64,000 bases of DNA, taken from assembly GCA_038373885.1 (NCBI GenBank), contig JAWZYV010011608.1, forward strand, positions 434,001-498,000, written 5' to 3'. This DNA is from Cheiracanthium punctorium (taxonomy: Eukaryota; Arthropoda; Arachnida; Araneae; Cheiracanthiidae). The position numbers and the translations under genes were made by a program. How positions within the stretch are numbered: position 1 is the first letter of the stretch; each line of letters opens with the position of its first letter. A model generated the notes under the pieces. It had not been told where the DNA came from. It did no database searches and saw only the letters and a list, made by a program, of their open reading frames with translations. This document shows positions 1 to 11,022 of the stretch, in pieces.

Positions 1-1948
1 TTAAAATATTAGTTTCCGGTTTGCAATAGTATATGTTCAATCAAGGCGCAATAACAACTAGGAAGGGAAGGGGGTGGGGGAGCAAACATGGCACTGTGCT
101 GAGTAGCTTAAAATCAAAAGAGAATTTTTTTTTTTATTAATAAAGTTTAATATAGTGTATTGTTTAGGGATATAGCAGAGCGACATATCCGACTCCACAC
201 GAAAAATCCTCACAATCTACAAAGACAAAAAACAATCAAGTACGAGCCGCCCACATCGGACGCAGGTGCTACATGCCAGAGCCGCCCCGAGGGGTTGGCG
301 AGCACAGGAGTCGCCCCGCCCTTGATAATAAAGCTCGAATACATACAATTTACATAAAGACATCATGATGAAAAAGACCCTTCGCCAGCTGGCCCTGGGC
401 CACCGCCGGGCTCTGATTATCGCAGGGACAAGAGGGGCACATGCCTCAGGCCCCCCGATTTTGAGGTCCCTCTAAATTATAGTGTGTGGATTTAGTTTAA
501 GGTTTTTTTTTTTTTTTCCCCAATGTAGTGAATGCCTAATTTTTTTTTCAGTTATGAATTTACAAGTTACAAATAGTCAATTTTTTTTCTTAATTCTTCC
601 TCTCCACAAAAAAAAAAAAAAAAAAAAAAAAAAATGGTAACTAGGGTGCCTGCTTGCTAGATTTTAAGTGATTACGCGGTAATTTGCCAGACCCACGGAA
701 GTTTTTTAAGTGGCTACCCAGCGAAAATGGGGCACCAATAATTAGAAATTTGTTGATTGTGATTATTAATATTATGAAAAAGTTAGGCCTTTAGTTTTAT
801 TTTCAGTATAAGTCTTCATTTTTAATAAAGCTTATTTCATAATGTTGATGTTTCATGTGTTTTTAATGTTTATTAACATTCTCATTTACCTAATATCAGT
901 ATTTTTCATGTTGGATACATTTAATCATGACAAAGAGTTAATGCGAACACAAAAAACACATAAAGTAGTTATCTGTCAGACACAGTAACAACATGTAAGG
1001 AGCCCCCATCCAGACTTCTGATGAAGAATTTGAAAATAGAGGACAAAATAAAGAAAATTTAAATATTAATGTAAGTGTAGCCTGATTAGCATTGTGCTGA
1101 ACTTTGGGTCTGGCAAGTATATGTACACGTTAAATCTGTAGGGCCGCTGGATAAGTCGGAAGATGGGAGAGATGTGCGAATCCAAGAATGACTTTTGTTC
1201 CGGTGATGATGTAAATTGCAGTGAATAGTGAACATTCACGCTCTGGGAGAATTCCGAGGCTGACATTTATAGCTTTAAATCAGTCCAGTACAGCTGAGTT
1301 GTCAGTCTTCGGAAACAAAATTATATACAGTACAATCTAGTTTCCCAATAATAAATTTCTCCCTACAATGAACTCCCTATAATTCTTCCGGAAAGCAGCT
1401 CTAAAACTTAAACATCTCTGAGAATGTTCTCTATTTAAAAAAGTGGCTGGTCTCTTTGTCAAGATTTTTTTTTTATTCTTTTATCTTTTCGATTTCCCAT
1501 TGGTCAGACAGACTTGATTGATTCTAGGGATGAAGATACTATAGTAGATCTTAGCCGAATCGAAAGAAAATTGGACAACAGTGAAATGGAACGAAAGAAT
1601 AACAGATGATGTAAAATTTTCCAACTTTTCAGTTACGCATGCAGGGCAGTTAATTGCTTCCTATCCAAGATTTTGAAGAGTATCATTTGAAAAATGCAGG
1701 CCTGGGAAGTGACAGTGACTCTGAAAATGAACACGTGTCAGATAGGAGAAAACCTTAACATATACTGAAATTCCACAGACATTTGAAATCATAAAATGGA
1801 AGAAAATGTGCGCGACTGCAACATGTTCAGCCACGCGATTTTTTTTTTTCTTTAATAAAAATTGAACGTCATTTGAATTAAGTCAATGTTGATAAGTACC
1901 ATTTATGTGTTATGCCAAGTTTTTATTTATTTTCCAATGTGATTTTAC
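1..1948. other. intergenic, repeat scraps
   Basis: No gene is seen. A GC-richer patch at about 160-480 ends with GGCCCTGGGC-type sequence that recalls the GGGCCC-rich hAT MITEs elsewhere in the window (14689, 47874) and is probably an old mobile-element scrap. An A tract of 27 bases runs from 608 to 634. The rest is AT-rich and unremarkable. Confidence 0.5.
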
Positions 1949-2116
1949 CAGAGGCGTAGCCAAGGGGGGGGTTAGGGGGGTCATAACCCCCCCCCATTAG
2001 GAATTTTTTGCCATACAAAATGCATATTCTTCACTACATTATCACACACACGTATACATATATATGAGTTGCAGTAGTCATAACCACCCCATGAAAAATT
2101 TCTGGCTAAGCCCCTG
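1949..2116. mobile_element. hAT MITE, CAGGGGCGTAGCCA family, copy A
   Basis: A 168-bp non-coding element with terminal inverted repeats (CAGAGGCGTAGCCA at the left, TGGCTAAGCCCCTG at the right), flanked by a perfect 8-bp target duplication GATTTTAC (1941-1948 and 2117-2124). The 8-bp duplication and CAG-type ends are the hAT signature. A G run and a C run sit just inside the left end. Two more copies lie at 30851 and 42029. Confidence 0.92.
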
Positions 2117-2124
2117 GATTTTAC

Positions 2125-3560
2125 GTATGTAGCTTTTCAAATCGGAGCATCAGAAATTTTGGGAAGGACTGACAGCATTTCGCATAAATAGACATTAGAA
2201 AAGTTCCTTTTATTTCACTAACTGTCATGAAAAGATGTCAAAATTGTCTGTAATGTCAATAAGAGGGAACATCTGAGAATGCATACATACCAAAGACATT
2301 AATAAATAATTTTCAATTACAAAAGCTAGAAGAGTTGAAATGTTATAAATTTTTTTTAAACAGAATGCGTTATTTTTAAAGATTTTATTTTTTACTAATC
2401 CTATAAATATCAAAACCGAAAACGATCACAGAGAGGCATGAAAAGTAGAAAGCAACAAAAAGTTAATGGACCATAGCTTTTAATATTTTATAATTTATAT
2501 TTGATTTAAATTTTACAAAATAATTACTATATAATAAGGGTTTCCTTTCTGTAAAATTTTCTTAATACTTGTATTCCACAGCAGAGAAAAAAATTATTTA
2601 TTGATTTTAGACACGAAAATATTAATTTTACAAGTGTTTATGATTATTTTTAAAATTAAAATAGCTATTTAATAATTGTCCATAGAAGGATGGTTTATGA
2701 TCCATTAATTAAAAGTAATTTCAGTGGAGTAAGAAGGAACGTTGTCTTTAATCATTTTTTTCTATCATTGCTTTTGAATACCCCACGAAGATCCAGTATT
2801 GAATACAACGGATACAATACAAGAATTATATATTACAAATATGAATCAAAAAATGTTTTTATTACTCTAATAATCAAAGAACAGCGAATACATTTTTATT
2901 AAGTATTTATTTATTAATTAAATTATAAATAATATAATAGTTAAAATACATTTTAAGCGTGTTTAACTTTATTTATTAATAAATATAATTATTAAAAGTA
3001 TAATCTTGTACTTATCTATTTATTAATTTTAGGATAACCAAAACATTTGCATTATCTTTTGCAAAACCACAATTAAAACGGTTATTTTAAAATTTATATT
3101 TAATGCTATAAAAATATTACATTGAAATTAATTTAAAAATATTTATTTTTAATGTTATAATAAAATATAATCAAAAGATTTAATTGTAATTAATTAAAAA
3201 ATATATTTATGGAAGCTTGATAAATAATTTTAAACAGAAAATATTTGATATTTAAATCTAAGCACTATTTTAAACCTGTTTTATTTTTGTGTATCGGTTG
3301 CACAAATTGTAAATATTTAATTTTAATTATTAATAGTATAATCTGTATCTATCTATATCGAATTTTAATTAACAACGGGAAAAAGCGTCCTAAAGAACAG
3401 CACCCAAACAAATGCAAGCAACAATACGATAAAAGAAATTCAACTCTCCCGTTCTTCTGTATTTCTTTGGAGCTGTACAAAAGAACCTATATCTACTGTT
3501 GTTCTACTTTTAGACGACCCCCTATCGCCGGAGTGTGCGTTGAGCTCCGGTGGCGCTCCC
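2125..3560. other. very AT-rich intergenic DNA
   Basis: No gene. From about 2460 to 3400 the sequence is extremely AT-rich, built of poly-A/T and ATTAAT-like words, with frequent stops in all frames. It ends abruptly at the GC-richer frizzled 5' region near 3480. Confidence 0.6.
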
Positions 3561-3600
3561 GTCGTCCAATCAGATTTCAGTCGGGATTATGTACGTCCGA
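3561..3600 (+). promoter_or_regulatory. candidate frizzled core promoter
   Basis: A CCAAT word (3565-3569) lies just ahead of TTTCAGTC, whose TCAGTC (3577-3582) matches the arthropod initiator consensus TCAGTY; the A at 3579 would be the start site, giving a 5'UTR of about 244 nt if unspliced. The flanking 3480-3640 block is locally GC/CpG-rich against an AT-rich background. No TATA box is visible. This is inferred from motifs only; a distal, spliced 5' exon remains possible. Confidence 0.3.
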
Positions 3601-3723
3601 TGCCGCATTCGCAGAGAAGCATCATCATTCCGTTGTGTTGTGTATTCGAATGGGCTATACCGATATCAACAGAAAACAAGCTGGGATGTTTTTAGCTAAC
3701 CACTAGCTAAAAGAACAATAACG

Positions 3724-3753
3724 ATGCCGCTCCACCGTTGTTCCATCAGCTGA
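3724..3753 (+). other. short uORF in the frizzled leader
   Basis: An upstream ATG at 3724 opens a nine-codon reading frame ending at TGA (3751-3753), in the same frame as frizzled and about 70 nt ahead of its start. If this region is transcribed leader, the uORF could dampen translation. A short GT repeat (3801-3815) follows it. It is a minor feature whose use is unproven. Confidence 0.3.
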
Positions 3754-3822
3754 GTTTCAGCGGCGAGAAAGAAAATAAACAAATAAGTCGGTCGCTGGTG
3801 TTGTGTGTGTGTGTGTATCAAC

Positions 3823-5511
3823 ATGGCGGTCGTCGTGTTTCTGTTGCTCGCCGCTCTTCAACATGGAGGTCTGAGCCAGGTCGTCAGCTCTCGGGTCTCG
3901 GATCGGGAGAGCCTGATACCCCACCACGGACGGTGCGAGCCCATAACGATCCCTCTCTGCAAGGACATCCCTTACAACGAGACCATCATGCCGAATCTCC
4001 TCAACCACCAGAAGCAAGAGGACGCGGGCCTGGAAGTGCACCAGTTTTTCCCGCTCGTGAAGGTGCAGTGCAGCCCCGATCTCCAGTTTTTCCTCTGCAC
4101 CATGTACGCCCCCGTGTGCACGATCATCGAGAGGGCCATACCGCCCTGCCGATCGCTTTGCGTCAAGGCCCGAGAAGGGTGCGAGCGCCTGATGAACAAT
4201 TTCGGCTTCCAGTGGCCGAAGAGTCTGGACTGCGACAAGTTCCCCGAGGCGGGGGGCGACAGCCTGTGCGTGGGGGAGAACAACACCGATCGCGCCCCGC
4301 ATCCGCCCCCCGGGGGCGGCGGTCACCACTTGACGCCCGTGCGCAGCAACACGTCCCTGGCCAGGGGAAGGAAGTTCATCTGCCCCGAGGAATTCAAAGT
4401 GCCCAAAGGCCTGGGCTACGTTTTTCGAGTGGGGGAAGCTGTGGAGAAAGATTGTGGTGCCCCGTGCGACGGCATGTTCTTTTCTCAGCAAGAGAAGAAG
4501 TTTGCCCGTACTTGGATCGGAGTGTGGGCCATAATATGCATGGCCTCGACGTTGTTCACGGTGCTGACCTTTCTCGTAGACATGCAGAGGTTTAGGTACC
4601 CCGAGCGTCCGATTATCTTTTTGTCTGTGTGCTACTTCATGGTTGCTACGACGTACGTTGCAGGTTTCGTAATGGACGAGCGCGTGTCGTGCAACGACCC
4701 TTTTCTGCCTCCCAACAACAGGACGAACATTGAAATGGTGCGCACGATTACGCAGGGGAACGACAAGAAATGGTGCACCATCTTCTTCATGATCCTCTAC
4801 TTCTTCAGCATGGCCAGCTCCATCTGGTGGGTCGTGCTCACGCTGACGTGGTTCTTGAGTGCCGGCCTGAAGTGGGGCCACGAGGCCATCGAGAACAATT
4901 CCCAGTATTTCCATCTGGCTGCCTGGACAGTTCCTGCTATCAAAACCATCGCCATCCTCGCGCTGCGTCGCGTGGAAGGCGACATACTCAGTGGCGTGTG
5001 CTTCGTGGGCATCTGGAACCGCGACTCGCTCCGAGCGTTCGTTCTCGCACCCCTGGGCGTGTATTTAGCCCTGGGTACCCTGTTTCTCCTCGCGGGCTTC
5101 GTTTCCCTGTGCCATATCCGAACAATCATGAAGCACGACGGCACGCGCACTGACAAGCTAGAGAAGCTGATGATCCGCATCGGGGTGTTCTCTGTGCTGT
5201 ACACCGTGCCCGCGGTCATCGTGCTGGCCTGTTACGTGTATGAGACGTACTACTTCGATATGTGGATGGTCACTTGGCAGCGGGAGAAGTGCAGCCGGCC
5301 GCAGTACAGCATCCCTTGCCCCGATGTGGCCAGGGACCACAGCTTCTGGCCGAAGCCAGATTTCGCCGTTTTCATGATCAAATACCTCATGACTCTGATG
5401 GTGGGAATAACCTCCGGTTTCTGGATCTGGTCCGGAAAGACTTTCACCTCGTGGAAGAATGTCTACCTGGGTCTCTGTCGGAGGATACACCGAACGGAAG
5501 ACTACGTGTGA
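3823..5511 (+). CDS. fz: Frizzled Wnt receptor, FZD1/2/7 (Frizzled-1) clade
   Basis: Seven-pass class F receptor of the plasma membrane. Family knowledge: it binds Wnt through its cysteine-rich domain, passes the signal to Dishevelled, and in flies serves canonical Wnt and planar polarity. Seen: 562 residues in one open exon. ATG 3823 is chosen because it has a good context (AACATGG) and opens a hydrophobic signal peptide (1 to about 20); the frame extends upstream only through GTG codons. The CRD has ten cysteines at 38, 46, 83, 92, 99, 109, 113, 120, 137 and 149. A Pro/Gly/His-rich linker spans 156-180. TM helices lie at about 230-252, 263-284, 317-345, 361-381, 405-429, 451-474 and 514-536. 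RTIMKHDGT (433-441) is in the third inner loop, and KTFTSW (539-544) is the KTxxxW Dishevelled-binding motif. N-glycosylation sites: 52, 153, 176, 299. CRD wording such as [20 protein letters not shown] fits FZD1/2/7, not FZD5/8 or FZD4. The short tail ends EDYV. No damage is seen. Confidence 0.97.
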   Translation: MAVVVFLLLAALQHGGLSQVVSSRVSDRESLIPHHGRCEPITIPLCKDIPYNETIMPNLLNHQKQEDAGLEVHQFFPLVKVQCSPDLQFFLCTMYAPVCTIIERAIPPCRSLCVKAREGCERLMNNFGFQWPKSLDCDKFPEAGGDSLCVGENNTDRAPHPPPGGGGHHLTPVRSNTSLARGRKFICPEEFKVPKGLGYVFRVGEAVEKDCGAPCDGMFFSQQEKKFARTWIGVWAIICMASTLFTVLTFLVDMQRFRYPERPIIFLSVCYFMVATTYVAGFVMDERVSCNDPFLPPNNRTNIEMVRTITQGNDKKWCTIFFMILYFFSMASSIWWVVLTLTWFLSAGLKWGHEAIENNSQYFHLAAWTVPAIKTIAILALRRVEGDILSGVCFVGIWNRDSLRAFVLAPLGVYLALGTLFLLAGFVSLCHIRTIMKHDGTRTDKLEKLMIRIGVFSVLYTVPAVIVLACYVYETYYFDMWMVTWQREKCSRPQYSIPCPDVARDHSFWPKPDFAVFMIKYLMTLMVGITSGFWIWSGKTFTSWKNVYLGLCRRIHRTEDYV

Positions 5512-5765
5512 TAATTAACGTGCCATATCAATTGATGTTTTTTGTTTGTTTGTTTGTTTGTGTGCGTGTCATTGTACAGTAGAAGAAACCTTCATCCCGA
5601 GGTGTTATCATTCGACTTTGTAAAAAAAATTGACTCTTATTAAGTAAGTACAAGGTTAATGCACCAGTTTTGGTATGATTTTTTTAGGATCATATTTAGG
5701 AAGCATCACAGACCATGGCTGAAGCTGTTCGTGATACTGTGTAGGTAATTACTGGATTAACTGTA

Positions 5766-5822
5766 AATAAATAAGACAAATGAACCTTTTTTAAAGTTTT
5801 GATCAGTGATGCGGAAATAAAA
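5766..5822 (+). other. candidate poly(A) signals of frizzled
   Basis: AATAAA words at about 5766 and 5816 are followed by T/GT-rich sequence, the usual layout of a cleavage and polyadenylation site. Using them would give a 3'UTR of roughly 0.3 kb. Many other AATAAA words occur in this AT-rich DNA, so the true end may lie further downstream. Confidence 0.3.
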
Positions 5823-6945
5823 ATAAAATTAAGGTTCCTGCCCTACTTTTTAAGGGATATATCAGTGATACTTATCTATTAATTTATGTCATTTTCTAAA
5901 ATTTCCCATCTTATGTTCTCTGCTGTAGGTAAATTATATGTATAATTATGTATGTATATTTTCTAAAATTTAATTTAACCCATTTGTGCCCAGATATTTT
6001 TGCGACTTTCTACAATTTTTGCTAATTGCAGCAATAATAGATAAACTTCTGATGTCAACTTCTTGAGCAAGGGATGATTTCTTTTAAAATCATTATGTAT
6101 CAGAATTGAAAATCTCAACATCCTATTTGGTCGTGTTACAATATTTTGTGCAGTCGAGGTTCAATACTCGTGAATAAAAGCTAGGAAAAATAAATGTTTT
6201 CGAATGATAGCGAAAATGCCATCCCAAAAAAGGGACACTAGGCATAAATGGGTTCAGCCATCCTATTTTTTTAAAATCTAATGTCAGTGTCTTCAATGAG
6301 ATTAATATTTCAAGAAATTTTTTCCATGCCTGTAAATTCCACATAAACCTTTATATTGTGTTTATGGTATGGGTTAGTGCATTCTTATTAATAGTAATTA
6401 ATCCACCCAAGGGATAAAGAAACTTACTATTTAATAGCCTGAATTGCCATGATGAATCTTTTTTTTTAATTGTTAAATTTTATGTGCTTACATGTGAATT
6501 TGTTTTTAAAAAATTCACACCCCATAGGTTTCTTTCATGAAAGCTGAAAAGCATTTAAAAATCCATAAAGTATTTAAATTTGGTACTTATGTATTATCCC
6601 GGCGGTCATTCCCGCCAAACTATTTTTTCGTCAAACGTGCTGGCAAACTGTTGCCAATCGTATTCCGAACCATCAATAATTTCACGTATTCAATATTTAT
6701 CTAGGAGAAAAATCTCTTGTCTTGGTAGACCGCCTGCATAATACGCAAGTACCTTAAATTTATTCAAAATCATAAAAATTCATTCATTCATCACATTTGG
6801 GCTAAATTGATAATTTCCTTTTTGAAGTTCATTAATGATGATGAAATAGAGGTTTAGATGATAAAATACTTTCAAAAAAGAAAAAAAAAAATCTTATTTT
6901 TAAATTTCTTTGTATCCATGTTTGTTGAAAGCCTACTTTAAAAAG
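5823..6945. other. AT-rich, no gene seen
   Basis: Possible 3'UTR or intergenic DNA downstream of frizzled. No coding pattern, RNA gene or bounded mobile element was recognised. Confidence 0.5.
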
Positions 6946-6953
6946 ATAGCTAT

Positions 6954-7113
6954 CAAGGGCGGATTAAAGGGGGGCAGACCTCCCCCCCCCCTCCCCCGAA
7001 AAAAGAAATTAATGTAAAAGATCCTATTTTACTTCCATAAAATGGATGTATATGCCAATCTTATAGCTAACTGCCCCTCCCCCCCGCCACAAACTTGCAT
7101 TAATCCGCCACTG
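6954..7113. mobile_element. hAT MITE, CAGTGGCGGATTAA family
   Basis: A 160-bp element with inverted ends (CAAGGGCGGATTAA at the left, TTAATCCGCCACTG at the right) and a perfect 8-bp duplication ATAGCTAT at 6946-6953 and 7114-7121. C runs lie inside both ends. The interior (GATCCTATTTTACTTCCATA and neighbours) also occurs inside the larger hAT elements at 9236 and 50629, where it is a nested copy of this MITE. Confidence 0.92.
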
Positions 7114-7121
7114 ATAGCTAT

Positions 7122-7909
7122 GCAATCTTAAATTGTTTTGTCTTAACTTTTCCATCGAAATGTTTGCTTAGGCTCACTGGAAAGTATTGAGAGTTTAATG
7201 GTTTATGTGGTATAACTAATTATTTAAGAGGGGGTGAGGCAGTAAATAAAATTTTTTGTAGTGCTGCTTTCAATAAAACTTTTAGATTGACATATAAACT
7301 TGATAAAGATTTTTTTTTTTTTTTCAAAGTATATTTTTATACCACAAAATTGTTAATGCACAAGATGAAAATCCATAAAGAGTGTTCTACCTGAAGAGCG
7401 ATTGTCCTCACAAGACTTTTGAATATCTTTAAAAACAAACCCATGGTCTTTCCTGATCCCCTGATGGGAAACCCTTGAAAAGATGAATAATGCATCTTCA
7501 CCCTATGCACTATGGACTGAGATTGTCAGTCCAGCTGTATGCCACATCCAACTTCAGAAAAAATTCATAAGCACAAAAATTGCTTTCCAAAATGGGCCTA
7601 GGATTCACCCGTTTTTGGAAATAGTGCAAAATTGCGTATGCTTAGCATTTTATTTCTGACAATTTCGTAACTTGTTGGTTCATTATCAATATCAGTTCAC
7701 AGTGCAACTTGTGAAGAGACGTTCTAAAATTTTAAGACCTCTAGCACAATTCAATTTTTTAAAAAGCTGTTTAAAAGTTGCCCGATTTTCAAGTGCAGCA
7801 GTCTCAAGGCTATGTGTGAATTCATGTGAAATTATTTAGAATTATTTATGAATTACATGCTTTTATTCTGCAGATCACATTTTTAGCAAATTAAATTAAT
7901 TTGTACATA
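7122..7909. other. AT-rich, no gene seen
   Basis: No gene or bounded repeat seen. A T tract lies at about 7312-7324. Confidence 0.5.
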
Positions 7910-8190
7910 CAGGGGGGTCTGTCCAGGTTTAAATCGGGTCTGAAAATGGATCTTTTCAGAAAAATGGACCCTTCACAAAATAACTACATATTGCACTTTT
8001 AATTTGAATCTGGGTAGCTATTTATTATCATTTATCAATTTGCCTAAATGTGAACAGCAGAAATGATTGCCTAAATGAAAAAAGAAAAAAATTGCAAAAA
8101 TAAGAAGAAATTCACAAAATTAGGTAAAAATTCAGAAAAATAGAAACCCGAGAAAAAAAAAAAAAAAAAAAAATCCTGAACTGAACACTG
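7910..8190. mobile_element. possible hAT-like element
   Basis: The stretch begins CAGGGGGGTCTGTCCAGG and ends GAACTGAACACTG, which gives weakly matching CAGxG...CACTG ends of hAT type. The flanking octamers do not match convincingly, so the borders are tentative. The interior is AT-rich and non-coding with an A tract at about 8153-8173. Confidence 0.35.
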
Positions 8191-8309
8191 GTATTGTAAA
8201 TATTACTTGTGCTCTACTGAGTAACAGCGGAAGAATAGCTGAATTTCAAAGGAAAGTGTTTGCACTTCTAAAAATGAAAATATGTAATTATAATTTTAAA
8301 CGATGTTTC

Positions 8310-8840
8310 CTAACCATTGGTCTGTGGACCAGTACCAGTCCTTGAGACTTTGTCTACGTGTATAAAAATTGACAACAAATGCCGTTCTAACTAAAAGCCA
8401 TCTTTGGATAACACTGATTTAGTAAATAAAGTACATGCTTATTCAATTGTTTATTAGTTTATCATCTGATGCAGGGGTGAGAATTTCATTTATTTTCAAA
8501 AATTTATTTATTTTCTGCAATTTAAGAGCAAAATTAATATCATTATAAAAATACAGTGCAACTAAGATTATAAATATCAAAATTAACAATATAATATACA
8601 AATGAATTTGATAACAATACAATTTAATGATATCATTTGATTCTCTACCCCATCAAAATCGAACAGCATGTGGGAAAATCCCACGAGTGTCATTTTTGTA
8701 GTGGGATTTAGTATGGTATTGCGGGAATCGCACAATCCCGCAGTCTAGTGCGAACCCTGCTGATGCAGGTCCGCAAAATGTCTTTCCTATTTTTGCTAGT
8801 CTGCAGATGTAAAAAGGTCAAAAAAGATTTTTTAATCTAA
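8310..8840. mobile_element. old hAT-like remnant split by a nested element
   Basis: TCCTAACCATTGGTCTGTGG near 8310 and GGTCCGCAAAATGTC near 8768 resemble the two arms of the common 'not seen / ratio of bracketed ends' type hAT remnants whose ends carry GGTCCGCGGACC-like words. Between them a second element at 8472-8759 runs from CAGGGGTGAGAA to GCGAACCCTG and is flanked by CTGATGCA-like words. The outer borders cannot be fixed. Confidence 0.4.
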
Positions 8841-9227
8841 CCAAACTTCAACATGCACTTCAGTTTTTAACAATGATTTTATAAACAAATAAAATCAGGA
8901 CATTGTTTTAAAATTTACTATTTGAATTGTCTAAAAAAGTATTTTCAGATTGCTTCATTTTCTACAAATTCCTTTGTCAAAACTCATACTCTTTTCTTAC
9001 TAATTAAGAAGTGTCTTCTTTTATTTGTATAAATATAGATAGATTGCTTTTATTTGTAGTAATTTTACATTAGTGGTCCCCCCAATCCTTTTTTATTATT
9101 GAATTGTATAGATTTTTGGTTCACTATAAGACTAATACAAAAGCAATTAGTTCATTTGGTCTGCATATTTGCTTAATATTTTACTGATCAGTTAGTATTT
9201 AATTCACTTGCCTACAACAATGTGTTT
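8760..9227. other. AT-rich, no gene seen
   Basis: Apart from the tail of the hAT-like remnant above, no gene or bounded repeat is visible. Confidence 0.45.
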
Positions 9228-9235
9228 TAAAATAT

Positions 9236-10764
9236 GAGTGGCGGCCCGTGGTCAAAAATGTTAGTGCAGCCGTAAACATACGAGCTTTCCCCCTCCCCCC
9301 CCCCCTTCCTCCGGACAGAATGGAAAATCTTTATTACTGAATTTGAAAGCTGGTGGATTAAGCCCTCACCGAGGATAAAAAAAGAAATTACATAAAAAAT
9401 GTAAGAGATCCTATTTTACTTCCATAAAATGGACATAAATTTCAACCAGCTGCTCTTATCCTCAAAATTGCATTAATCCGTGTTAGATTCGAATTTTCGT
9501 TAGAATTTTCTTTTGTAATGATAACATGAGAAGAAAAGAAAAAAAGAGAAAACTTACTTATTTTTTATAAGTCAAATCAATCCTCCTTTCCTTTAAACTT
9601 GCGAATTGGTCAGTGATGTCCTCATAAAAAGGTATTGTTTTAATTCAGATATCAATAATTTTAAAAGCTCTTTAAAATTCCCCATGTTTAAAGAATTTTC
9701 TCGCTCGCCATGTCCTCTAAATACCAGTTCTTACTTACTTAAAAAGAATACTGCTTTGATGGGTAATTGCATGAAGCGTCTATTCAGGCTTATCGTCTTG
9801 ATAAATTCAGCAATATAAAGTCGAGAGTTTTCCTTTAATTCGTTAGCAATTTAGGTCCCACTTCTTATCAACTCCTTAAATTTTAAAGAATTTTTTAAAT
9901 GTTCGATTGAGCTTTCATGTGTTTTACATGCTCATGTGACGGTGGGTAATCCATTATATCCAGTATCATTCCAAACGCTCTTTTTTCTCTCAACAATTAA
10001 ACATGCCTAACAACATTTTTTTGTAAATAAAAAACTGCCACATAGCCACGAGAATAGAGCATACCATGATGACAAGCTACGACCATGCTTAGACGAACCT
10101 GCTTTTTTCTTATGAATGGAAAATTTTGGTGTCCATCTATTTTCTTTTAGTAGTTGTCGTTTATAATCTTCTTTCCACATGTTAAACGGAGTGACTGAAC
10201 GGCTCAAACTGGATCATAACGGGGCTCCATGTTTCAAAATGGTTAAATCATAAGTTCCAATAACACATGGACACAGTAACAAATAAAGCTAAAAACTTTC
10301 AACCTTCCCAGACAAAAAAAAAAAATCCTCACCCCCTCACTCACTTCTCGTCCGAGTCGATCAGTTAGTCGAATTCACAAGTGCAGCCGTAAGTAGAAAA
10401 TCTTTCATCAGCTGAATCTTAGCTACATATTCCCTATGCTGCCCTATGTCGGAGAGACTGCCTACATAGTCGTTGCCATGGCAACGGTGCTGCCAATTTC
10501 TTTATCAGCTCTGAGGGCTGTACCAAAGACTTGCAGTTGAATTGCAGGAAGATTAAAGGGCTTTTTTTCTGTATGAGCGATCTGGCAGTTACTACAATAC
10601 GTTTTTTTTGGGGGGGGGGATTTTTTTTAAAAATTTACCATAAGAATTCCAAAATTCTAATCTGAATTTAAGAAAATTAGTAGAATAAATTATTTTGAAG
10701 TATATGTGCTGATAATTTCAAGTGCAGCCTGGCAGTATTTGTTGTATCCCACAAGCCGCCACTG
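9236..10764. mobile_element. hAT element, AGTGGCGGCCCGTGG family, long copy
   Basis: A 1.53-kb element with 15-bp inverted ends (AGTGGCGGCCCGTGG against CCACAAGCCGCCACT) and near-identical flanking octamers TAAAATAT and TAAAAAAT. It aligns along most of its length with the copy at 50629-51675 but has about 0.46 kb extra at roughly 9836-10310. That extra part encodes, on the minus strand (10007-10207), a peptide with SSWYALFSWLCGSFLFTKKC, like the N-terminal zinc-finger part of TTF-type (ZMYM1-like) hAT transposases. A nested copy of the 160-bp MITE sits at about 9350-9485. The element is therefore a deleted relative of an autonomous hAT transposon. Confidence 0.88.
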
Positions 10765-10893
10765 TAAAAAATTTAAATTCTTATAACTACTCTATTAGTT
10801 GACTGCTTATTCAAAATTTGTCACAGCAACAAACATATTGAGCATTTGGTACATCTCTAATAATTATAAAAAGTTGTCTTTAAATTGCCTTAT

Positions 10894-11014
10894 TAGGGAT
10901 GGATGCAAGACGAGACAAACATTTTTAACATTAAGATATAGGAATTTTGCGAGACGAGACAAGCTTTCAAGCTGTTTTGCGAGACGCCTATTTTCCGTCT
11001 CGCATCCATCCCTA
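10894..11014. mobile_element. hAT MITE, TAGGGATGGATGC family
   Basis: A 121-bp element with inverted ends TAGGGATGGATGC and GCATCCATCCCTA and a perfect 8-bp duplication TGCCTTAT (10886-10893 and 11015-11022). The interior repeats GAGACGAGAC/GTCTCG words in both orientations. A diverged relative lies at 27661. Confidence 0.92.
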
Positions 11015-11022
11015 TGCCTTAT

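Noticed and set aside
3245..3706. 153-codon frame upstream of frizzled
   Set aside because: No domain, begins in very AT-rich DNA and runs through the likely promoter; no sign of coding.
3805..3822. Frizzled start extended to a GTG codon at 3805
   Set aside because: GTG is not a normal animal start; the six extra codons come from a GT repeat, and ATG 3823 has a good context and opens the signal peptide.
3738..4595. Plus-strand 285-codon frame overlapping frizzled
   Set aside because: Out-of-frame shadow of the same GC-rich exon with Arg/Pro-rich meaningless product.
3757..4914. Long minus-strand reading frame of 385 codons opposite frizzled
   Set aside because: It is the antisense shadow of a GC-rich conserved gene; the translated product shows no domain and the plus strand is clearly Frizzled.
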